A DNA stretch of 64,000 bases, taken from assembly GCA_018857735.1 (NCBI GenBank), contig JABMCL010002162.1, positions 28,501 through 92,500 on the forward strand. The letters run 5' to 3'. The translations under genes were made by a program, and so were the position numbers. Below the pieces are notes generated by a model. The model did not search any database. It was not told the origin of the DNA and saw only the letters and a list, made by a program, of their open reading frames with translations. The stretch comes from Alviniconcha marisindica (Eukaryota > Mollusca > Gastropoda > Provannidae). Of this stretch, positions 38,601-50,600 are shown one piece after another. The first letter of the stretch is position 1; every line of letters starts with the position of its first letter.

Positions 38601-41600
38601 TGTACCAGTGGAAAACTATAGCCATTCTAAACATAAAGACAAATTGTCTGGGAAATAAAACTGCAGTACCAGGGGAAACATTACAGCCATTCTAGACATA
38701 AAGACCAATTGTCTGGGAAATAAAACTGCAGTACCAGTGGAACATTACAGCCAGTCTAGACATAAAGACAAATTGCCTAGGAAATAAAACTGTAGTGGAA
38801 CAGTATCACCAGTCTAGGCATAAAGACAAATTGCCTAGGAAATAAAACTGTAGTGGAACAGTATCACCAGTCTAGGCATAAAGACAAATTGTTTGGGAAA
38901 TAAAACTACCGTGGAACACTACAGCCATATTAAGCATAATGACAAAATTCTGGAAATAAAAGTGCAGTGGAACTCTATAGCCAGTCTAGGCATAAAAATA
39001 AATTGTCTGGGAAACAGAACTGCCATGGAACGCTACACCATATTAAGCATGACAAATATCTGGGAAATAAAACTGCTGTAGAACATTACTGCCAGTCTAA
39101 GCAAAAAGGTGAACTGTCTTGGAAATAAAACAGCAGTGGGGTACTGCCACCAGTTTAGACAAAAAGACAAATATCTGGAAATAAAACAGCAGTGGGATAC
39201 TGCCGCCAGTTTAGGCAAAAAGACAAATATCTGGAAATAAAACAGCAGTGGGATACTGCCGCCAGTTTAGGCAAAAAGACAAATATCTGGAAATAAAACA
39301 GCAGTGGGATACTGCCGCCAGTTTAGGCAAAAAGACAAATATCTGGAAATAAAACAGCAGTGGGACACTACTGCCAGTTTAGGCAAAAAGACAAATATCT
39401 GGAAATAAAATTCCAGTGGGACACTGCCGCCAGTTCAGGCAAAAAGACAAAAGCGACTGCTGCTGACGCTCACCTGCCAGTGGAGCTCTCGCTGTCCTGT
39501 CGTTCTGCAACACACACCATCCATTTGCATTACCACACCATGCAGCTGACCGTCCTCAGTGTCAATTATATTAAACAATTAAATAAACTATGTTTGCACT
39601 ACAAACCCAGGCAGCTGACCATCCTCAGTGTCAATTATATCAAACAATTAAATAAACTATGTTTGCACTACAACCCCAGGCAGTGGACCATCTGCACTGT
39701 AAATTATATTAAACAATTAAATAAACTATGTTTGCACTTCAACCCCAGGCAGCTGACCATCCTCAGTGTAAATTATATTAAATAATTAAACAAACGATGT
39801 TTACATTACACCACCAGGCAGCTGACCAGCCTCAGTGTCAATTATATTAAACAATTAAATAAACAATGTTTGCATTTCAACCCCACGCTGTTGACCAATT
39901 TCAAGGTACATACTGAACAATAAACAACGTAACAAATGCACAACCTTCAACTTCAATACGGAGAAAATGTGCAAGGAGACCAAAAGGTTTTCAGATTTCC
40001 AATCATCATATGAAGCATCAAAACTTTGCAAATTTATTTCTGAAACTACATTCCCTCTGCTGCGACTACTCCCTACTAACCAATAATGTTTTCCTTTTTT
40101 ATTTTTTTAATATAAACTCTAAGACTTAGTTGCAATGAAAAAATGCCTGTGCATGTGCAAAATCTGCATTATACCCTCTATGGCTGTGCACATTTTGTGT
40201 AGTACTATTAGTAGGTAGTATTTAGTCAGTGTCTACTGTCTGTCAGTTGCCATTGTGAAACGCTTACGACTCATCTTGAGGTATGATGCTCAACAAAATA
40301 ATGTTCATTATTATTCCTAGTACACATGCCATATCTGATTCAGAAGTGGTTTGGTTATGGCCAGTTACGGCCATTACGGCCAACATGCAGCCAGAATCGG
40401 GCCAGATCGTATATATATGCTGTCAGGTTTTGGCCAAACGGATCCGGTCCAGACGCAATGTGCACAGGAATCATCGTGCTCGGTTCTGGCCAACGCTTCT
40501 GAGCCAATCCAGATGGGATGAGAATCACATCCGGCACGTCTACGGGAATAGTATTATTAAATACAGATGATGACGATGAAGTGATGCTTAATGTCCTCAG
40601 ATGTCATTTGACATATTAGGGACAAGTTGTGACCAACGCCGAAGCACGGTGCAATAATTCTTTACGTCCACGGAAACCAGAAGGCTCGTTAGGACGGACA
40701 GCCCAGGACGGCCACCTCGACTCTCACACAGCTCCTGAACCATGATTAAATACAGACACACTCCTCCACTTTTATCTCACGCATCAGCCAAGCTGAAGGT
40801 GAGTGCATGGATGATGGACCACCGTACCTCTTGGACTCCTGAACTGAAAGAAGTCAATCTTAGACTCTATGTCCGGCACCAGCTGCATGGCCCGTCTGTA
40901 ATAATGTATGGCTGCACAAAAACAACAAAACAAGTATTTTAAGCAACACTGACTGTAATAATGTATGGCTGCACAAAAACAACAAAACAAGTATTTTAAG
41001 CAACACTGACTGTAATAATGTATGGCTGCACAAAAACAACAAAACAAGTATTTTAAGCAACACTGACTGTAATAATGTATGGCTGCACAAAAACAACAAA
41101 ACAAGTATTTTAAGCAACACTGACTGTAATAATGTATGGCTGCACAAAAACAACAAAACAAGTATTTTAAGCAACACTGAAAAAATGCCTATGCATGCGC
41201 AAAATCTGCATTATACCCTCTATGGCTGTGCACATTTTGTGTAGTACTATTAGTAGGTAGTATTTAGTCAGTGTCTACTGTCTGTTAGTTGCCATTGTGA
41301 AGTGCTTATGACTCATCTTGAGGTATGATGCTCAACAAAATAATGTTCATAATGTATGACTGCACACACACACAAAAACACACACACATAAATAAATTAT
41401 TTTAAGCAACATATTTTACATGAACAATCAACTGGTAATTACTTCTAAAGATTCTATTAAAAAAATCTTATTCTATTGAAACAAAACCATATGAAAAGTA
41501 GTACTAATACTTAAGAACAACAGCTCAATTGACTTGAATGGGAAAGCCCAACTTTCTGTGGGATTTTATTAATGGATTTTCATGATAATAATAATAGATT

Positions 41601-41665
41601 ACTTATGGTGCCAGATCTTGTAAGAGCCCAGTGCGCTTACAAAGACATACAAATACACTCATTTC

Positions 41666-41704
<39 letters not shown>

Positions 41705-44492
41705 GCACACACAAAATCACACACTACAAATACATGCATTACAGGTGATGGATTGGTACAATGAGAAGGAAATGATTGATCAGTATGCAGAAGAGAAGAG
41801 ATGGGTTTTCAGTCTTGACTTAAATATATTGATATGGGTGTGTAACTGTAAGAAGTTGTCAGAAAGTGGCGAAAAGTTCCTGAAAGGGATTCATTTTAAA
41901 AGTAAATATGCACAGTACTGCATAGTACAACTGACTTGAAACGGGAACCACACATAATTAACATCTGCAGCAAGGCAAATCAAACACTCGGATTCCTTAA
42001 AAGAAATTTGAAGATCAGTTCCATTTCCATCAAGGAACGTGCCTACAAGATACTTTGTCAGACCACCAGTCACGTTTGCTAGCTGTGTGCGCGACCCCAA
42101 CGCAAAAAAGGACACTGCCAAGGTGGAGACTATAGAGGCATGCAGCAAGAGTCTGCCTTTGGTGGTACAGAAACAAGATTCTGTCTTGGGCGGCAGAGAA
42201 ACACATCGAGTGTCAGCCAGATGCTGACCAGTCTCAGCTGACCCTGTCTCCTAAAGTTCAGCCCAGAAGAAAATCTGCTAGTGTCCACGATGTACAAGAT
42301 CACATACAAACACACAAAATGTCAGGCTTTTCAATCAAAAGACTTTGTGTGTCTGAATCTCTGAAACAGCAGGATGGAAGAGAGACAAGTCAAGGCACTC
42401 GATTATTAGTATTAGACTACCACACATCTATTTTCAAGGACTTTTGACTATTTTAGCACTGTGCCTAGTTCTTACCGATTTTTAAGGAAAAGGTGGCTGT
42501 CAAAACTCAAGGATTTTCAAGCGCTCTCGTGGGCTCTTCAAACCCTGCAGGACTACAGACAAGTACTATACTACGAAGCTATTCCCCTGGCAAAAGAAGA
42601 ATGCAGATGACAAAGACTAACATTTTTCACAAATGTCCCCTCCACCCCTTGAAAAATAAAATCCTATGGGCGTAACAAAACTCATTAAAAGGCTAGTTTC
42701 TATGTGGTAAGTAACAAAACTCATTAAAAGGCTAGTTTCTATGTGGTAAGTAACAAAACTCATTAAAAGGCTAGTTTCTATGTGGTAAGTAACAAAACTT
42801 ATTAAAAGGCTAGTTTCTATGTGGTAAGTAACAAAACTCATTAAACGGCTAGTTTCTATGTGGTAAATTACAAAACTCATTAAAAGGCTAGTTTCTATGT
42901 GGTAAGTAACAAAACTCATTAAAAGGCTAGTTTCCATGTGGTAAGTAACAAAACTCATTAAAAGGCTAGTTTCTATGTGGTAAGTTACAAAACTCATTAA
43001 AAGGCTTGTCTCCTGGTGGTAAGTAACAAAACTCTAGTCTCTTTGTGGTAAGTAACAAAACTCTGTAAAAGGCTCGTCTCCTGGTGGTAAGTAACACAAC
43101 TCATTAAAAGGCTTGTCTCCTGGTGGTAAGTAACAAAACTCATTAAAAGGCTAGTCTCTTAGTGGTAAGTAACAAAATTCTAGTCTCTTTGTGGTAAATA
43201 ACAAAACTCATTAAAAGGCTAGTCTCTTAGCAGTAAGTAACAAAACTCTAGTCTCTTTGTGGTAAGCAACAAAACTCATTAAAAGGCTAGTCTCTTAGTG
43301 GTAAGTAACAAAACTCTAGTCTCTTTGTGGTAAGTAACAAAACTCATTAAAAGGCTTGTCTCCTGGTGGTAAGTAACAAAACTCATTAAAAGGCTAGTCT
43401 CTTAGTGGTAAGTAACAAAACTCTAGTCTCTTTGTGGTAAGTAACAAAACTCATTAAAAGGCTAGTGTCTTAGTGGTAAGTAACAAAACTCTAGTCTCTT
43501 TGTGGTAAGTAACAAAACCCATTAAAAGGCTTGTCTCCTGGTGGTAAGTAACAAAACCCATTAAAAGGCTAGTCTCTTAGTGGTAAGTAACAAAACCCAT
43601 TAAAAGGCTTGTCTCCTGGTGGTAAGTAACAAAACTCATTAAAAGGCTACTCTCTTGGTGGTAAGTAACAAAACTCATTAAAAGGCTTGTCTCCTGGTGT
43701 TAAGTAACAAAACTCATTAAAAGGCTAGTCTCTTCGTGGTAACAAAAACTCATGAAAAGGAGAATCTCTCAGCTGAAAAATTTCCAGAGGCAATCTAACA
43801 GGGGGAAGCAGAAGGTGTGTAGCTGCAAAGCAAAACATAACAAAGAGTGTGGCAAGCAGAACGTGTGTGTAGTTACCTCCATACAAATCTCCATCCTGTT
43901 CGGCCTGCATGCCCTGCATAAACAAGACCTTGGCCTGCAACACATGGACAAGCGCACACTGTAATGCAATCACTGTAACTTATACTGTACTTTGTAGTGA
44001 GTCGCATACTGAGTGTTTATTAACAAAAGCCATTTCTTCACCACAAATCGTTCAAAGTTCTAAATGCCTTACAATATGAAGGGGGAGGGAGTAACAATGT
44101 GTTGATGTTATTTTAATATTAATTATGATACAATGCTTCTCTCTGAATAAATACGTGGAGAATGACATTATATTATACTGAAAAAGGCACATAGCTTTAA
44201 ACGTTATCTCCCCTCACTCTCTCCCGGCCACAGTCACATACACACACACACCACACACATTGACACACACACATGCAAACACACAGTCACACACACACAC
44301 ACACACACACACACAGTGACACACGCACGTGCACACACCAAACACACACACACACAGTGACACACACACATGCACACACACGCACACACACAGTCACACA
44401 CACACACACAGTCACACACACACACAGAGTGACACACGCACATACCAAACAAAGACACACACACACACACATGCACACACCAAACACACATA

Positions 44493-44523
<31 letters not shown>

Positions 44524-44628
44524 AGTGACACACACACATGCACACACCAAACACACACACACCCACACATAGTGACACACACACATGCACACACCCACAC
44601 ACAGTGACAGACACACACATGCACACAC

Positions 44629-44697
<69 letters not shown>

Positions 44698-47600
44698 CAA
44701 ATCAATTACAAAAGAGTTAACTGGAGTCTGAAGAGAGTTCAACATTTCAGAGTGGGCCTTTGAAAGTGTTCATTGGTATTTAACAACTTAATCATCTTTT
44801 TAAATCATTTCCAATCATGCAATAGGGCAATGAGTTCCAGTCGGCAATAATAATTCTTATACTTTTTATAGTGCTGTAGACTTATACCATATTTATGTTT
44901 TCATATTTCATACCCCCCCCCCCCCCCCCCCCCCCCCCCAAATTACAAGGCCCAAATGGAGACTGTGAATACTTCAGAGGGGTAAAAAGAACAAAAACAA
45001 CAACAACAACAACAAAAAACAACATCAAAACGTAAATAATACAAATAATGTAGGTCATATGTATACATGCAACAATATTCAAACATTCCTAAATTATACA
45101 GACACTGAAAAATGTCAAACTAGCTGAGCCATTTTGTACTCTCTGTACAACTACAATCTACAAACATACGATTAGCACTGATCTAGTAACTGAATAAACT
45201 TGTGGTTGTACAAACAGGCACGGCTCTAGAGATAAATCATTTCATGTCAATTGTCATGTGCTGGCCACCAAAGTGTGCACTTCACGTGTCAACAGATAAC
45301 ACCACTTCAGCTCACTGTTCAGTTCAGTTTAAGTACCACTCACTTTCTTATCTCTTTGGTCAAATTAGATGTGACCAACATTAACACTGTGACTAAGGGT
45401 GACACACATACTGGTGTTAAAAAAAAAAAAAAAAAAAAAATGGTGGGGGGGGGGGGGGGGGGACTCACAAAGACTAGAATATGAGACTGATCTGCACTTT
45501 CTCCCCCCCCCCCCCCCATCTCTGGTTGAGGTACACTGTTAGTGTTACTAGAAAGATAGTGAATGAGACAAATAGATTCCTTCTTCATTTTTGGCTTTTC
45601 AAGCATTATCAAAGTAATGTGGTCACCATATGGATGTGTGCTCATTACATCTAAGGCTGTGTGTATGTGTGTGTACATTGTGTGTGTGTGTGTATATACA
45701 CTGTGTGTGTGTATGTGTGTGTATACATTGTGTGTGTGTGTGTGTGTGTACATGTGTCTGTGTATACACTGTGTATGTATACATGTGTGTGTGTGTGTGT
45801 GTGTTTGTGTGCGAATGTGCAAGCGTGTGAATGTGTGTGTGTGTGTGTGTGTGTGCGCGCGCTTGCATGTGCGCATGCGCATGCACACACATGTGCTTTG
45901 TCTTAAGCAAACTGAGAGGCATTAATACCAATAACAGCACTGTGATACTGTCGTCAGGTTTGCTCCATTCATCAGGAATTTGTCTAGAGATTGCATCTGC
46001 AGCACTTTGCTACGTGGAAAGGTTTGCTCAATTCTGAAGCAAGTTTTTTTTCTCTCACTTAGGTGTTTTCCTCCATGACTTTGTTATTAAGTTATTCTGT
46101 TTTCAGGTAATAAATATTAAACATATTATTATTAATGATCATTTTGGAAGACCCGAAAAATGGCATAACAGAATATTAATGTTACATATGTACTTATACT
46201 CAGAAAAGATAGCTGTCGTGTGTTTTTTAATTCTCAGTATACATATGGTGATAATAATAATTTAGCATTATTAAAATATGGTTATTTCATTTATTATATA
46301 ATAATATCTATATCTGTATGAGATCAAATAATGTCTGTATACATATAACGATGTAGGTAGGTAGGTAGGTAGGTAGTGTTGCTTAATGTCCTCAGATGTC
46401 GGTTGACGTATTAGGGACAAGCTGAGACCAATGCCGAAGCATGGTTCAGTAAACCTTTACGTCCACGGAAACCAGAAGGCTCGATAGGACGGACAGCCCA
46501 GGACAGCCACCTCGACTCTCACACAGCTCCTGAACTATGAATATAACGATGTACTTTCATCCATGCACTTAAATAAACAACTGTTTCCACAAAATTCTGG
46601 TGTGCTCCACTACATTTGAATTTTGATCCTGGTGGACTACAGACGGCAGATTACTATAAATTACATGTGAGTAAACAGGACAACCAGACATGACACGCCT
46701 AAGAAAGCAAGTCCCTAATGAGACTAAGACTAGTAAGAGCTCATAATGTAATGCAAAAGAAGAATTTATAAAGCACCTAGACCTACACATAACATGAGCC
46801 TGAAGTGCATAGTATTAATACAAAACAGCAAGGTCGACAAAAGTGTACAGCACCAAGAGAACAGTGAAACCCTGTCTTAATCACATTTTTATTTATAAAC
46901 AAATACACCACAGCACCTCAGCAACATCCCTCCCATCACTTCTAATGCACACACACACACACACACACACACCCTCTCTCAATGTGCAATGTTTTCTAGA
47001 ACTGGACAAACAAAATAACAGCCTGTTTGACTGCTGATTTTGTTTCCAATATAGGCTTAATAAATCTTATCCAGTAAAAATACCAGTTAGCAATAACACG
47101 AACCGCGCCTGTTCCCATCACTTCTTTACCAACACAATACCAACCAAAGAGCTGCGGATGAGAAAACGCCGAAGCTGAACGGCTGCCCTACCTGATCCTC
47201 CACACCGCGGCCATTATGATTGTAATCTCTGGCATCCACGCAGTGTGAGAGCTGGCCTGCCGCCTGAAGCTCACGCTGCCAGCGCTGTCGGAACTCCTGC
47301 AGCTCGTCCTGCAGGCTGGCTGCGTTGTCTTCCGACTCCTCTTCCTCCTCCTCTTCCTCCGACCCTTCCTGTTGATTTTCCCTCTGGGGAGACTCCATGG
47401 GACTGTCTCCCAACAAACGTGGTGGGGCTTCCTAACAACAGAAGACCGGTCAGTCGGCTGGGAAGTTTGGGAATAAAAAGCAGGGATTGTGCTGGACATT
47501 TTTCAAACTGATGTGACACCGACAGAGTATAAGGTGGTGAAAGTGGTTTACGGAAACTGGTCAGATAATCAGCGTAACCAGTCAGATCCATGGACGTCCT

Positions 47601-50600
47601 TACCGCTACAGTACCACTGTACCAGAGCTGTACTACCAACACCCAGCTCCCTTTCCCATCTAAAACACACACACACCAACACCCATGCACACCAACACAC
47701 ACGCACACACATGCCAAACACACCCTCTCACTAAAAAAAGCAAACCATTTTTTTTTTTTTTTAATGTTGTGAAAACTGATCAAACAAAATAACAGCTGGT
47801 AAGTCTGCATGATTGCTGATTTTTCCCCAGGTATAATGCTGATCCAGTAAAATATCGGTTCTGGGGACACGGATCAGGAGTCAGCAATCTCTCAATGGCC
47901 TGATTGTCAATCAAATTACAATGTAAAAACCCTCACCAAAAGTGGGTTTTTAGCACTTCAACCACTTGCCTGAGAGATTTATTTTGTGTTAAATACAGTT
48001 TTTCTGCGTATCTGCGACCCCTGCAAAGGCCACAAAAAACAAGCAAAAAGGCCCAACTTTGAAAACGATGCCCCTTCCACCCCTTCCCAAAGATCAACAC
48101 AACTGCAGTCTCTCCAGAATATATCTACTGTCTTTGTCCCATGTAAAATGTGAACACCATAATAATGACAGGCAGCCCCATACTAAACAAAATGTCAGCA
48201 AGTTTTTATTATACAACAATGGGGTCAATGCATTATAGATGTTGAAACCTCAATAAACTACCTCCACAAGATATCTGCAGGTGGAAAGCTTATTTAGTTA
48301 TTAACAGGTCTACCTGCATTCAATTGCAAATCAAAATGCAGTTAGCAGGTAGTCCAAAGTGATTTTGAAAATCAATGGTTGATTATCAGACTTTATATAT
48401 TTGCATAGATCTTTTTTTATCTGATTTCAGTGATACAAATTTTATGTTGATCACTTGAGTAGTTCTGAAGTTATGAATTTTTAAATATTTAATATTTTGC
48501 CCCAATTTGCCCACAAAATGCAAATTAGAGAAATCCTGAGATTTAAGGTCCCACCTGGAAGCTATTTTGCATTTAACCTGTCTAATATTTAGGAATCTCA
48601 TTCTCCACAGTACAAATAACAGGCCCAATCTTTTGTAGACCTTCATTTTGATTATTCTTCCAGATATTTCACATCAAACTTGCTACATAAAAAATGCCAT
48701 CCGTCAATCTTAAAAATGGTAAAAAAATCACTACTCCTCTTCTACTTGTCGTATCACCTTACCTTTTGTACCAAAATAACCACAGTTAAGAACTCTACAT
48801 GATGCCATATTTTTCTGATTGATCACAGAGAAAATTTAAAAGTCCATTTTTTTTCTGGGTGACCTTGCATCACCTTACAGGCCCCGTTTCAAAGGCATAT
48901 ATGCGGAAGTGATGTCCCCCAAATCCTGTCTCCAACATCCTGGAATTGTTGCTAACTGGATTGACTTCAAACCCCCATTTCAAAACAGCTCTCGGCTATG
49001 TCTTCTTTTTGCAGCCATTTACCTAATATATATATATATATGAAATGAATAAACCCAATATTTGCAACAGAAAGTGAGTGTAATCATATATTTATATATG
49101 TGTCCTTCAGTATGTGTATGCTCCTTTCAGACATTTGATCTAGATCTAATTTCGGAGTAACCATGCATGCTTTGGGAGTGCTGATGTCAGTAAAACAATT
49201 GATCCACTCACCCATTTACAGACTGAATCAGTCACTTTTGTTGCAAATGTTGGCTTCATTCACTAGATCTATTTGAATGATTCTGATATTTGTGGCCCAA
49301 AATGGCACTTGAAATGTCCCAGGAATTTCCGACTGTCTCCTTGGATATTACCAATAAAGCCTCTCCTAGACTGTCATTATGGAAAAGTTTGCTAAAATTG
49401 CTGTTTATAAATAAATTTGTCGATCATCCCATCGACACCCAAACCAGCTCTCACCCGTGTTTGCGATTGTTCACAGACCGCTTCATTTTTCATTTATACT
49501 GACAGATGTATTCATTTGACAGCTTAATCTGGCTTTTAAGAAAATGATTCATAATTTTACTCATCAACAAGATTGTTTACACGCAATGTAGAACACTCTG
49601 ATAGTGGAGAATCCACCAACTTGGCACGCACGATCACTTGTGCGGTCGCCTCAGCGGCCATAGCTGACCATGCGGCTGTGGTAATAAAATCTCTTTGTTA
49701 TCACGTTTTGGCGGCTGAGTGTTGGACGTACGAATAGTTTTGAACTCTTGTTTTAGTATAACTTTGAAGAGGAAAGATTGATCTTTCTGCTGATATTTTT
49801 TATGAGAGTGTCTGTGGTCTAAAAATAGTACAAAATCCGTTAAACACATTTCAAACAACTTTATTCAGGACTTCTGCTTGTCGAAGGCAGCCATCATGGA
49901 TATGGAAAGAAAGCTTAGCAACAGCACTTTTGATTGATGTAGATTTCATCATGGCTGGACTAGCGTACGTCCAACACTCCGCGTCTGAAAACTGCTTACA
50001 GCGAGTGGTGTTCGCAGCCTATGCGCATCGCTGACAGAAGGCAGCGCTTTGGGGTACCGAGATCGGGGTGAATTTTCATTCTTTTTCAAAGCGTAATAAA
50101 CATACCAACACAGGAAGACGAGACATGAAGATTTTCTAAACAGTAAAAAAATGTTGTGTTTGTTTTGAGGGCTCTCCCCATTTTCCATAGACAATTACTT
50201 TAGAACTGGTTTCTGTCGACGTGTGGATGTGTATACGTTCATCATGTTCAAGATGTTAGCCTGTCCCACGCCTACACGAGTGAAGACGATTATCGTTAAC
50301 TTCAGCTGTCGTGGCAGATTTAAAAACAGTTTGGGTCCAAATCAATCAAGGGGGTGGGCCATACTGGCCTTTTCTGGTTAATTGGGACTTCTGTGCTAGG
50401 CAACACATAGTGGATTTTAACCTTCCGTCTTTTCAACCTGGTTGAGTAAAAAATCTGAAATTCGTGTCATGGGTTGTTTTTCTGTCACTTTTAAAGTAAC
50501 AGCGCACGTCTACCACATGGGACATGTATCAAATAAACACACGACGTACCATATTCTGATTGTGTGCTCTATTGCACTTTTCAAACGGCTAGCTCTCTGA

